Source of the DNA: a virus
Length of the DNA: 24,154 nt
IMG/VR virus record: IMGVR_UViG_3300030106_005863
Location: 1 to 24,154 of that record
Strand: one strand, 5' to 3'
Shown: in pieces, positions 1-6,257 of the stretch
Position numbering within the stretch: the stretch's first letter is position 1
Layout: every line of letters starts with the position of its first letter
Program-made: the position numbers and the translations under genes
The notes under the pieces: model-generated
Databases searched by the model: none
Told to the model about the DNA's origin: nothing
Seen by the model: only the letters and a program-made list of their open reading frames with translations

Positions 1-42
1 ATTGCGGGGGATTGCCGTTGTAAGATTTAGACCGCCCCCTCA
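1..42. other. putative cos / packaging-site element
   Basis: This stretch is strikingly G+C-rich in an otherwise A/T-rich genome. On the plus strand it holds GGGGG (6-10) and CCCCC (35-39) about 24 bases apart, and a direct repeat ATTGC (1-5 and 11-15). It starts directly after the stop of an HNH endonuclease gene of the type found beside terminases. If the sequence is circular, it lies upstream of the zinc-ribbon and terminase genes at the right end. In phages with the HNH, small terminase, large terminase layout, the cos site commonly lies in this interval. The cos call rests on position and composition; the nicking points cannot be read. Confidence 0.5.
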
Positions 43-381
43 CAGTTTTTTTTTATTTTTATTATATACCTTAATCCCTTTTCTATATTCTACGGATTCC
101 CTTGCTGATTTTTTAGCATGACAAGAATTGCATAAGCTTTGTAAATTGGATAAATCATTTGTACCTCCCAATGATAATGGTTTTATATGATCAACACATT
201 GAGCAGAGCTTAATTTGTTCTCCCTTTCACATTGTTCACATGTTGGATTATTTTTTATTTTATATGATCTCAAAGATTTCCATCGCTTTGAATTATAAAA
301 ATTTTGATTATTTACTTGCCCAAAGACTTTTCTTGACTTAGGTATCCACGATCTTTTTTTAGATTTTGGAAGATTCGGCAT
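40..381 (-). CDS. HNH endonuclease, packaging type
   Basis: This 113-residue protein carries a classic HNH fold. Zinc-ligand pair C48-x2-C51 is followed by the catalytic core around D64-H65 (VDHIKPLSLGG), N79 in DLSNLQSLC, and a second pair C84-x2-C87 with H88. The N-terminus is basic, and a FYNSKRW segment precedes the first cysteines, as in phage HNH proteins related to HK97 gp74. In that family the nuclease works with the terminase to cleave DNA at cos. It is the last gene of the early-strand operon. Its stop TGA abuts the G/C-rich element at 1-42, and the terminases lie just across the window junction, which supports a packaging role over a homing one. Confidence 0.9.
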   Translation of the reverse strand: MPNLPKSKKRSWIPKSRKVFGQVNNQNFYNSKRWKSLRSYKIKNNPTCEQCERENKLSSAQCVDHIKPLSLGGTNDLSNLQSLCNSCHAKKSARESVEYRKGIKVYNKNKKKL

Positions 382-659
382 TATATTTCTTTTTTATTTA
401 TAATATTATAAGCTCTATTAATTATTCTTGTTAATTCTTTTTGATCTTCAATCTTTAATAGTTTTTTAAATAAAGATAATATTTCTTTTTTGTGAGTATC
501 TGTTGCAATAGCATATCCAATCATTGACATCATTAACATATTATCCTTATAATCTTTATCTTGTTCAATGTAATGATCCCCCGCTAAATCTTTAAGGGTT
601 TCACATGCTGAGTTTAAAACCAAAGTCGATGCCGCTTGTATAAAAATATTTTTAGCCAT
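381..659 (-). CDS. hypothetical protein, helical, between two HNH-type genes
   Basis: I do not recognise this 92-residue protein. It looks mostly alpha-helical. It has a central methionine-rich hydrophobic stretch (NMLMMSMIGYAIA) and ends in a basic helix. There is no signal peptide, no cysteine pair and no clear catalytic motif. It overlaps the gene before it and the gene after it by one base each, so it is translationally coupled in the early operon. Its position between the HNH-like protein and the packaging HNH could suggest a DNA-end-processing or packaging accessory, but nothing in the sequence proves that. Confidence 0.75.
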   Translation of the reverse strand: MAKNIFIQAASTLVLNSACETLKDLAGDHYIEQDKDYKDNMLMMSMIGYAIATDTHKKEILSLFKKLLKIEDQKELTRIINRAYNIINKKEI

Positions 660-988
660 TATTCATTGATTAAAAAATAATATTCAGTATCAACTTCTAA
701 TATATATTCCATATTGCGATGATAGTCTAAAAGCTTATATCGTTCATTGCTTTCCCATATGTCATGACATCCTCTTCTTTCTCCAATACTTAAACAATGA
801 TATGTTATGTTGTTTTTGTCTGTTGTTAAATCAGGGCGGCGGCTTCTTGGAATTAAATGCGAATGAGATAAAGGAACATTTGATTGACCGCACCCAGTAC
901 AATAGTGAGGTCTTTCCAAAGATATTTCTTTATATATCTTTTTTAACTCTTTATTGACTTTACTTTGCTTTTTACTTACTGTTTTCAT
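659..988 (-). CDS. zinc-binding HNH-like (beta-beta-alpha metal) protein
   Basis: This is a 109-residue protein with a basic N-terminus. C30-x2-C33 is followed by a SHSHLIPRSRR core (H42, H44), then N60 before a YHC segment (H64, C65), and C74-H75 in GCHDIW. The order CxxC, histidine-rich core, asparagine, C...CH is what is expected of an HNH or NinG/Rap-like recombination nuclease. The central motif differs from the canonical DHIxPxS. It lies directly after a VRR-NUC nuclease, with a 17-base overlap, and two genes before the packaging HNH, so it belongs to the recombination and end-processing block. Nuclease activity is inferred from the metal-site pattern only; it could be a non-catalytic zinc protein. 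Confidence 0.7.
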   Translation of the reverse strand: MKTVSKKQSKVNKELKKIYKEISLERPHYCTGCGQSNVPLSHSHLIPRSRRPDLTTDKNNITYHCLSIGERRGCHDIWESNERYKLLDYHRNMEYILEVDTEYYFLINE

Positions 989-1358
989 ATCTCATATGAC
1001 ATAATCCTTTTGTCTTAGTTTGCGACATATACGAATCTATTGTTTCAATTGTTTCATCAATTCCTTTGCAAATATATGCAGCATATCCTCTTTCTTTTAA
1101 ATCTTTAATCCATTCTTTTTGATAAGATGTTGCTCTTCCTTTATTTGTTTTAATTTCTATAAATAAACCAAAATATCCTCCTCTTGCTTCAGTGATCTGT
1201 AAATCGGGAAAACCTTTGACATATCCCGTTTTAACGGCTTTTATTGATTGTTTTATTCCCGTATATATCCCCCCCAAACTTGCACAAAAACGAGCTTTTG
1301 GATAAGTTAATTTAATATATTTAATAATAGCCGACTGTAATTTTTCTTCATTATTCAT
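972..1358 (-). CDS. VRR-NUC domain nuclease
   Basis: This 128-residue protein fills a single VRR-NUC domain of the PD-(D/E)xK superfamily. An N-terminal acidic residue (E4, E5) and helix lead to GFPD (D52), then the strand IEIK (E68-x-K70), then a Q80 helix and the C-terminal AAYICKG strand. Stand-alone phage VRR-NUC proteins cut branched DNA such as Holliday junctions or flaps. It sits between a NinB/Orf-like recombination mediator and an HNH-like protein, which suggests a role in resolving replication or recombination intermediates before packaging. The start overlaps the upstream gene by 8 bases. Confidence 0.85.
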   Translation of the reverse strand: MNNEEKLQSAIIKYIKLTYPKARFCASLGGIYTGIKQSIKAVKTGYVKGFPDLQITEARGGYFGLFIEIKTNKGRATSYQKEWIKDLKERGYAAYICKGIDETIETIDSYMSQTKTKGLCHMRYENSK

Positions 1359-1734
1359 TGCTTGGAAGATTTATATTTAAAGTATCATTTGCAAAAAAAT
1401 GAACATTGTTCATCAATGCAGAAAATTCTTTATGTGTTAAAGTTGAAGTTCCTTTTATGATTGTTTCTTCATATCCATCTATGTTGACAACTGATCTTTT
1501 TAAAAATTTATATTTCATTAATTGATGTGTTTCTTCTTTTGTGTATCCAATTTCAAGCCCTATTAAATCCATCCATTTCCACCACAGAGAGTTTTGTTCT
1601 TTTGATCTGTTAGGGCTTCTTTCTTCTATTTTAATAATGATATCTTTTCCCTCAAATTGTTTTAATTCAAGATTAAATTTATCTTTATTATTTAAAATCA
1701 ATTTCCCCTTTTTTATCTTTCCAAATGTTCTCAT
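1351..1734 (-). CDS. NinB/Orf-like recombination mediator
   Basis: The 127-residue protein follows the layout of the lambda NinB (Orf) family. An N-terminal beta region ends in IIIKIEERS, followed by the signature RSxxQN (R43-S44...Q47-N48) with LWW, a helix-rich middle (ETHQLMKYKFL), a beta pair and a threonine/serine segment (GTSTLTHKEF, about 95-104) before the final helix. Lambda Orf binds single-stranded DNA and SSB and helps load recombinases. Many phages of Gram-negative hosts carry such a protein next to HNH or NinG-type nucleases, as here. Overall identity to lambda Orf looks low, so the family call rests on motif order. Confidence 0.65.
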   Translation of the reverse strand: MRTFGKIKKGKLILNNKDKFNLELKQFEGKDIIIKIEERSPNRSKEQNSLWWKWMDLIGLEIGYTKEETHQLMKYKFLKRSVVNIDGYEETIIKGTSTLTHKEFSALMNNVHFFANDTLNINLPSNE

Positions 1735-1828
1735 GTATTAATATAAAAATTATTATAAATCCCAGTATCAAAAATATTGGTAATGTTACTAAAGTGAAAC
1801 ACATTTTTATCATTTCTCTAAAAATCAT
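1688..1828 (-). CDS. membrane microprotein (46 residues)
   Basis: A short frame encodes about 46 residues: a charged start (MIFREMIK), one strong hydrophobic helix (about residues 10-32, rich in Ile, Leu and Phe) and a charged tail. It begins inside the last codons of the preceding microprotein gene (11-base overlap) and runs 47 bases into the NinB-like gene in another frame. The clean helix and the chained overlaps argue for a real gene; the long overlap with NinB argues against. Function is unknown. Confidence 0.45.
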   Translation of the reverse strand: MIFREMIKMCFTLVTLPIFLILGFIIIFILIHENIWKDKKGEIDFK

Positions 1829-1946
1829 ATTTGTCCCTTAAATTCTTTTCGTATTCTTTTAAATTTTCTAAAAGATTATTTTTTGTTTTTAATTTGGAAT
1901 ATCCATAAAAAAACACAATAAAAAAACCTATTATAAAATATTTCAT
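1818..1946 (-). CDS. membrane microprotein (42 residues)
   Basis: This 42-residue frame has a hydrophobic N-terminal helix (MKYFIIGFFIVFFYGY) followed by a lysine- and glutamate-rich helix, the layout of a membrane-anchored small protein with a cytoplasmic amphipathic tail. The start overlaps the stop of the upstream microprotein gene (TGA/ATG overlap at 1943-1946), and the end overlaps the next one. No known family is recognised. The start-stop coupling is the main support. Confidence 0.55.
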   Translation of the reverse strand: MKYFIIGFFIVFFYGYSKLKTKNNLLENLKEYEKNLRDKYDF

Positions 1947-2101
1947 TTCTTTTTTGTTTTTTCGTTTATTCTATCTCTTGATAATGCTCCCGTTAGTGTA
2001 TTTTTGTAAAGTGGCTTTTTTACACTCTCATAATATTTTTTATTTGTTTTATATATAAATATTATTAAAAGAATAAAAATTATAATTAGTTTTATTATCA
2101 T
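1943..2101 (-). CDS. membrane microprotein (52 residues)
   Basis: The frame gives 52 residues: a hydrophobic N-terminal helix (about residues 2-17, almost all Ile, Leu and Phe) followed by a basic, soluble tail that ends in alternating lysines. Its ATG shares its A with the TAA stop of the zinc-binding protein gene upstream (TAATG at 2103-2099), and its stop overlaps the next start. It is the first of three overlapping membrane microproteins. A type I-like orientation with the basic tail inside is expected from the positive-inside rule. It could be a superinfection-exclusion or host-modulating protein; there is no direct evidence for that. Confidence 0.6.
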   Translation of the reverse strand: MIIKLIIIFILLIIFIYKTNKKYYESVKKPLYKNTLTGALSRDRINEKTKKK

Positions 2102-2286
2102 TATATTAAAACTTTTTTTATTTCATATCCTCCTTTTTCAAGTTCTTCTTCATAACACTCTTCACATAAATTATCGAGATCATATTCATCTAAATAATTT
2201 TGACATATTTCGCAAGTTTCATTATCTTTTTCATTCCATTGTGATGGATCATCATAATAGGGTGCGATCAATGTTTTTATATACAT
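2101..2286 (-). CDS. small zinc-binding protein (two CxxC)
   Basis: This 61-residue acidic protein has two CxxC knuckles, C25-x2-C28 and C41-x2-C44, spaced as in a treble-clef or zinc-ribbon finger and separated by an Asp/Glu-rich loop. The acidic character makes direct DNA binding unlikely and protein binding more likely. Its ATG lies within the last codons of the helix-turn-helix gene upstream (10-base overlap), so the two are probably translationally coupled and may act together. No specific family is recognised. Confidence 0.7.
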   Translation of the reverse strand: MYIKTLIAPYYDDPSQWNEKDNETCEICQNYLDEYDLDNLCEECYEEELEKGGYEIKKVLI

Positions 2287-2642
2287 ATTGTTTGTTTTTG
2301 TTTCATCCCTTTTTCCATATAAAAATCATCTAATGCTTTTTTTACTGAGCTTCTTGAAATTTGAAAAACTTTTCCAATCTCTTCTTCTGTTAAATTGGGA
2401 AATTGATAAAAAAACTTTACAATCGGATTATTAGATTCAATAACAACTTCACATTTATTTCTTTCTATATATGTGTTTTGTTCTGTTTTACCGCTATATT
2501 TAAAATATTTATCAAAATCTATATAATTATTTTTTTGATCCTTTTTAAAATCTTGATTCATTTTATATTGATCAACAAAATATTTTATTAGATGTTTTTC
2601 CATATCGTAAAAATATAATATAATTTTATTAATTTTTAGCAT
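2277..2642 (-). CDS. helix-turn-helix protein, sigma-region-4-like
   Basis: This protein has up to 121 residues. The C-terminal third carries a clear helix-turn-helix, NLTEEEIGKVFQISRSSVKKAL (about residues 83-105), resembling sigma-70 region 4 or a simple regulator. The first 80 residues are lysine- and asparagine-rich, with no recognised domain. An alternative ATG at 2603 would remove the first 13 hydrophobic residues and give 108 residues; both starts have A-rich leaders and I cannot decide between them. A dyad just upstream (2655-2674) could be its own operator. The most likely role is a transcription regulator of the early or late switch, but this is inference. Confidence 0.7.
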   Translation of the reverse strand: MLKINKIILYFYDMEKHLIKYFVDQYKMNQDFKKDQKNNYIDFDKYFKYSGKTEQNTYIERNKCEVVIESNNPIVKFFYQFPNLTEEEIGKVFQISRSSVKKALDDFYMEKGMKQKQTICI

Positions 2643-2654
2643 TTTTTTAAAATT

Positions 2655-2674
2655 ATTAACGTTTAATTGTTAAT
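2655..2674. promoter_or_regulatory. dyad symmetry, candidate operator
   Basis: A perfect six-base inverted repeat, ATTAAC and GTTAAT, flanks an eight-base spacer. It covers the stop region of the upstream gene and the short gap before the helix-turn-helix gene, so it is well placed for autoregulation. In such A/T-rich DNA, short dyads of this size also occur by chance. Confidence 0.3.
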
Positions 2675-3061
2675 TAATCTTTTTTTTTGATGATATTCTA
2701 TCTGTTCAGGTTGTTTTTGCATGATTGTCTTTATTTCTTTTGGAATAACATGAAAGTTTTTATTTTGGAAATTATACCATCCATTCCAAATATCTTTTTT
2801 CATTTTATTTAACCATTTACACCAATTAGCGGGGCTTAACATAAATAAATCCGTATCCCTTATCCCATTATAAAAAGCAATTCTAACGGCGATAAAGGGC
2901 ATAAAAGAATAACGATTAATCAAATCCTTAGCTAAACTTTGAGAAAGCATGACTTTATTTTCAGCATCATCATCTTTTTGATTTAATTCCATTAATGATT
3001 GTGTTATTAAATCCAAGCACATCATTTCCAGTTCATTTTTTTTTATGTTTTTAATTTCCAT
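2663..3061 (-). CDS. hypothetical protein, possible replication accessory (loader-like)
   Basis: The 132-residue protein is helical. Its conserved-looking core FIAVRIAFYNGIRDTDLFML is followed by NWCKWLNKM, a pattern I associate with small proteins next to replication initiators in Bacteroidota phages. It overlaps the DnaD-like gene by 11 bases, so the two are likely coupled. A role in loading the host helicase is a reasonable guess from position. No nucleotide-binding P-loop is present, so it is not a DnaC-type ATPase. Confidence 0.6.
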   Translation of the reverse strand: MEIKNIKKNELEMMCLDLITQSLMELNQKDDDAENKVMLSQSLAKDLINRYSFMPFIAVRIAFYNGIRDTDLFMLSPANWCKWLNKMKKDIWNGWYNFQNKNFHVIPKEIKTIMQKQPEQIEYHQKKRLINN

Positions 3062-3707
3062 TTTGTAAGTTTTTTAATATTTGTTTTGCTTTTTCATGAC
3101 TTGATAATCTTTGCATAAGTTTTGAATCAATTTGAGTTTTTTCTTTTCTCATATTTTCCCAATTTCGAACGGCGGCTTTCCAATTTTTCATTTTATTTTT
3201 TCCAACCATCCACCCCTTGCTTTCATAATAATCGAAAAATCTTTGAGCTTCAATATTGTTTTTTCTTTCTAAACAATAATTTTTTATATCTTCAATTTTT
3301 GGTTTTTTAAACCTATTTTTGTTATTAACTGTATTATTAAGTATTGTATTATTTACTTTATCATTTTCTAAATACCCCCCTTTAGTTTTTTTAATACCCT
3401 TATCGCTTTTATTATATACCCTATTTAATTTATTAACCACCCTAATTTTTCGAGCAATAATTATTTTTCCATCTCTTTCAAATTCAATTGATATTAAACC
3501 CTTTTTTTCAAGTGCATTTATTACTTGAGAACATCTTCCTTTTGTTATTCCAAAAAACTCTGAAAAGTATTTGTTTGAAGCATAGCAACAAGATTCATTA
3601 TCTAAAGAATCAATTTCAACTAAAAATATTTTTTCAATTAATTTTAGCTCATTATTTAGCCAAATTTCTTTTGGAATCCAAATTCCTTTAAAATCTCTAT
3701 TTTTCAT
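3051..3707 (-). CDS. DnaD-like replication initiator
   Basis: The protein has 218 residues and two domains. Residues 5-90 form a winged helix typical of phage replication initiators (IWIPKEIWLNNELKLIEKIF, a SNKYFSEFFGITKGRCSQVI recognition region, then the wing). A low-complexity Asn/Lys linker at about 95-135 follows. The C-terminal part holds AQRFFDYYESKGW and NWKAAVRNWE (about 154-184), the same end signature as DnaD/phage replisome-organiser proteins. Such proteins bind the phage origin and recruit host helicase. No polymerase or helicase gene is visible here, so this is probably the main recruiter of host replication. It overlaps the methyltransferase gene by 4 bases. Confidence 0.75.
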   Translation of the reverse strand: MKNRDFKGIWIPKEIWLNNELKLIEKIFLVEIDSLDNESCCYASNKYFSEFFGITKGRCSQVINALEKKGLISIEFERDGKIIIARKIRVVNKLNRVYNKSDKGIKKTKGGYLENDKVNNTILNNTVNNKNRFKKPKIEDIKNYCLERKNNIEAQRFFDYYESKGWMVGKNKMKNWKAAVRNWENMRKEKTQIDSKLMQRLSSHEKAKQILKNLQNGN

Positions 3708-4360
3708 TCAAATATTGTTTTTTGTTTTATATTTTGTTTTTTAATTATTCCAAGCATTGCTTCAAATATATTTTTTCCGACTTCATAATCAATTGTATTT
3801 CTTGCAATTTTAACTCTGCGTTGATTACCTTTATATTTTTGAAAATCAAAATTATGAAATATTGACAATGATTTTATTTCTTGTTTCATCTCGCACATTA
3901 TCCCATTAGTTTTTCTAATTTTTATATTATTTGGAATATTAAAATTTGACCAATATAAGTGGCGACCTCTTTTTTTACCTTGAATTAATGGAGGGTAATA
4001 AGGTAAAACATTTTCAACAACATATTTTCCTGAAAAAAAATTATCTAAAAAAATTATTTCTTCGTAAAGTTTTAAATCAGGATATTTTGGAATGAAAAAA
4101 GATCGGTTTCTTTGAGATGCTCTTATTTGTGAATGAGTAGGACAAGGAGGTGAACTCCAAATAAAATCATAATTTTTATAATTTTTTATCAAAAAATCAT
4201 GAGCATCTGTAACAATTACATTATCACTGGGAAATCTTTCTTGATATAACCTTGCACATTCAGGATCAATTTCTATTGCCGTTACTTTAATATCATTTTT
4301 TATTTCATTCCATTTATATCGATTCCCACCAATACCCGCATATAAATTTAATATTTTCAT
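3704..4360 (-). CDS. DNA (cytosine-5) methyltransferase, short phage type
   Basis: The motifs appear in the usual order: SAM-binding motif I LNLYAGIGGN (4-13), E30 of motif II, catalytic Cys motif IV SSPPCPTHSQ (69-78, nucleophile C73), motif VI VENV (115-118) and a QRRVKIARN segment (180-188) in the place of motif VIII. At 218 residues it is well below the 300-400 typical of cellular Dcm-type enzymes, with little room for a target-recognition domain. There is no partner restriction enzyme, so it is an orphan enzyme, likely protecting phage DNA from host restriction or marking it for control. It ends in QKTIFE, close to a bacterial sliding-clamp-binding peptide. The start overlaps the winged-helix gene by 4 bases. 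Confidence 0.88.
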   Translation of the reverse strand: MKILNLYAGIGGNRYKWNEIKNDIKVTAIEIDPECARLYQERFPSDNVIVTDAHDFLIKNYKNYDFIWSSPPCPTHSQIRASQRNRSFFIPKYPDLKLYEEIIFLDNFFSGKYVVENVLPYYPPLIQGKKRGRHLYWSNFNIPNNIKIRKTNGIMCEMKQEIKSLSIFHNFDFQKYKGNQRRVKIARNTIDYEVGKNIFEAMLGIIKKQNIKQKTIFE

Positions 4361-4728
4361 TCAAAAAGTGTTGTTTGCCCCGTTCCTCCAAACATTAGTG
4401 TTTGTTTCTCTAAAGCGTTTAAAACATCGACTTGAGCTTTTATTCTTTGTTTTAATGATATAATATATTCATTTAACTCTTTTTCATTGTCTGCTATAAA
4501 ATAGCCATTAGAAGAGCTACAAAGCCCAAAAATCAAATTATTTATTCTGATATGATTTATTATTTTTCTTAATCTTGGAGCTTTTAAATTTAAAGCTTCA
4601 CATATTTTTGTGCTTGTAACGGCTTTTCCTTTACCGATTTTTTTTTCTAATCCTTTTATAACAATTGGAAGTTTTTCCATTTCTTCCTTTGTTAATTCAT
4701 AAGTTATATCTTCAAATCCTTTGAGCAT
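4357..4728 (-). CDS. winged-helix DNA-binding protein with clamp-motif-like tail
   Basis: This 123-residue protein has a winged-helix-like region (about 30-80, with VTSTKICEALNLKAPRLRKIINHIR as recognition helices and YFIADNEKE as wing). A helix at about 82-108 resembles the coiled dimerisation arm often found in such small phage proteins. It ends at the residues GQTTLFE; QTTLF fits the Q-x-x-L-F core of bacterial beta-clamp-binding peptides. The following methyltransferase ends in a similar way. The function may be transcription regulation or a replication accessory role. The gene is coupled to its neighbours by 4- and 17-base overlaps. Confidence 0.65.
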   Translation of the reverse strand: MLKGFEDITYELTKEEMEKLPIVIKGLEKKIGKGKAVTSTKICEALNLKAPRLRKIINHIRINNLIFGLCSSSNGYFIADNEKELNEYIISLKQRIKAQVDVLNALEKQTLMFGGTGQTTLFE

Positions 4729-5128
4729 TTTGTTTTATTTTTCGTTCATAATTATTTAACTCTATTTGCAATTCAATTAATTGTCTTTTTTTATCTTTCA
4801 TTGATTCGCCTTTAATATCAAATATTTGCATTTTTTCAATAAACATTTCATATTTTTCTTTAACATCTTTATAGTTTTCAATAAACCATTCCATTTTGTT
4901 ACAATGATGAATTGAAGTTGCATGACAAATTCCTTTTATATAATATTTCATATGAACATGCTTAATTCTCATAAATCTATTTAGATAAAATATTAACATT
5001 CTACGAGCATAAATTATATGAGCTTTTCTTGAATCTACTTTTCGAAGCTGATTTTCAGGTGCTTGATATATTTCTGCAATAAAAGTGGTTGCAGTATCCA
5101 CCATACGATCAATTGTTGTTGTTTTCAT
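4712..5128 (-). CDS. DnaA domain IV-like DNA-binding protein
   Basis: The 138-residue protein contains a region (about 32-83) that matches the C-terminal DNA-binding domain of DnaA in layout: a helix AHIIYARRMLIFYL, a second helix, and the signature CHATSIHHCNKM, which corresponds to the DHTTV-type motif of DnaA that contacts the DnaA box. The AAA+ domain is absent; instead a lysine- and glutamate-rich coiled coil (about 86-135) follows. It may bind DnaA-box-like sites in phage or host DNA without ATP, helping to bring host replication to the phage origin or blocking host initiation. No clear DnaA box was found in the window, so the target is unknown. Confidence 0.65.
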   Translation of the reverse strand: MKTTTIDRMVDTATTFIAEIYQAPENQLRKVDSRKAHIIYARRMLIFYLNRFMRIKHVHMKYYIKGICHATSIHHCNKMEWFIENYKDVKEKYEMFIEKMQIFDIKGESMKDKKRQLIELQIELNNYERKIKQNAQRI

Positions 5129-5853
5129 TATATATTTATATTTATTATGTTTGGTTTTTCTGTTCGTTCATTGCATTTAACATTGCATTTTCGACATATT
5201 TCATATCTTTTTATGGGTTTTGGCTCAAATGTCTTAAAATCGCTTCTGAATGTGTCTAAGAGCATTCTGTATTCATCCATCCCATTTTGTGATATATCAA
5301 CGCAAATAAATTTAACCCATCCACTTTTCCCAAAAACAAGATAAAAGAAAGGTAAATATTCGCCATGTTTTAAATAATACATTTCAACATAATGAAGTGC
5401 TTGTCGAAAATCTTTATATTCTAAATCATCCCAAGCATATGGATTCCATTTGCAAGAATCGTTTTCTTTAACTCCCGTATATTTTAAATCTAAAATTGCT
5501 TTTTCTCCTTTATATGTAACTAAACAATCAGGATGCCCAATTAGATCATCAACCATCCATTCAGGTTGCACTTCTAAAATTTTTATTTCTAAATCTTTTA
5601 TTGTTTGTTTAGCAAATTCAGATAATTCAATTAAATCCAATTCTCTTTTTGATGGTTTTCCGCTTTTTAATTTGGGCAAAGAATAAGTTTCTCCTCCTCT
5701 ACTTTCTCCAATCACTAATTGCTCAAATATTAAGCCATCAATCATTGCGTTGGATGGTGTAGATCTATAATTATTTAGATAAGTTTCGCTCCATTTAATT
5801 TTGCAAAAATCATCATTATAAAAATCCCGTATAGAAGATTGACTAATCATCAT
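5128..5853 (-). CDS. PD-(D/E)xK nuclease, Cas4/RecB-like with four cysteines
   Basis: The protein has 241 residues. The nuclease core is complete: G40-x3-E44, GHPD (D109), LDLK (D122-x-K124) and the QALHY motif (Q151...Y155). An N-terminal cysteine (C17) and three clustered C-terminal cysteines (C220, C223, C227) frame the domain, the arrangement that holds a 4Fe-4S cluster in Cas4 and AddB-type nucleases, although the final spacing (C-x2-C-x3-C) is tighter than in Cas4. No CRISPR genes are present, so it is a phage exonuclease rather than an adaptation protein. It follows a possible annealing protein by a 4-base overlap, resembling an exonuclease/annealase pair for recombination-driven replication. 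Confidence 0.8.
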   Translation of the reverse strand: MMISQSSIRDFYNDDFCKIKWSETYLNNYRSTPSNAMIDGLIFEQLVIGESRGGETYSLPKLKSGKPSKRELDLIELSEFAKQTIKDLEIKILEVQPEWMVDDLIGHPDCLVTYKGEKAILDLKYTGVKENDSCKWNPYAWDDLEYKDFRQALHYVEMYYLKHGEYLPFFYLVFGKSGWVKFICVDISQNGMDEYRMLLDTFRSDFKTFEPKPIKRYEICRKCNVKCNERTEKPNIININI

Positions 5854-6257
5854 TTTTTTAAAGCGTTTAAAGATGCAGATGGTTGATTTTCCAGTTCAGC
5901 TTGACCTTTTATTCCGCTCCATTTCATTGTCTGTATAATGCAACGAGCTTTTGCTCTTTTTTCAGCCATTTCAACTAAAAAATGTATGTTGCAGTTATTT
6001 TTTGAAGCACTTCCAAAACTCTCAATAATGGGAACAAATTCATTTGCATTTGGATCATATTGCATTGATACCGCTTTTAAAACAACATTATCTAAATCGC
6101 AAACAATAACTTCATATGCAATTTTTATATTGTTTTTGTGTTGTACTTTTTCAATTCCATCTTTTGATATTATTATAAATCCCCTTTTATCTTTATGAAC
6201 ATCGCTCGGGCTTAAATTATGAGTTTTATAAAATTGTTTGAGTTCTTCTCTATTCAT
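5850..6257 (-). CDS. possible single-strand annealing protein (exonuclease partner)
   Basis: The 135-residue protein has an alpha/beta N-terminal half (YEVIVCDLDNVVLKAVSMQY) and a central ESFGSASKN segment followed by an MAEKRAKARCI helix (97-107). That pattern is shared with small phage proteins annotated near recombination genes and faintly recalls Rad52/Erf-type annealases, where a KAEK-type helix follows a glycine-rich turn. It sits directly before a Cas4-like nuclease with a 4-base overlap, the usual order for annealase plus exonuclease. The annealase call is inference; the family may be something else. Its ATG shares one base with the stop of a 20-codon microORF upstream. Confidence 0.45.
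   Translation of the reverse strand: MNREELKQFYKTHNLSPSDVHKDKRGFIIISKDGIEKVQHKNNIKIAYEVIVCDLDNVVLKAVSMQYDPNANEFVPIIESFGSASKNNCNIHFLVEMAEKRAKARCIIQTMKWSGIKGQAELENQPSASLNALKK

Noticed and set aside
2008-2039. Nested inverted repeats TGTAAA/TTTACA and AGTGTA/TACACT as a regulatory hairpin
   Set aside because: They lie within the 52-residue microprotein frame, are A/T-rich and weak, and have no nearby site to regulate.
5128-5853. Cas4-like nuclease as a sign of a CRISPR system
   Set aside because: There are no repeats, spacers or other cas genes, and the gene sits in a phage recombination operon.
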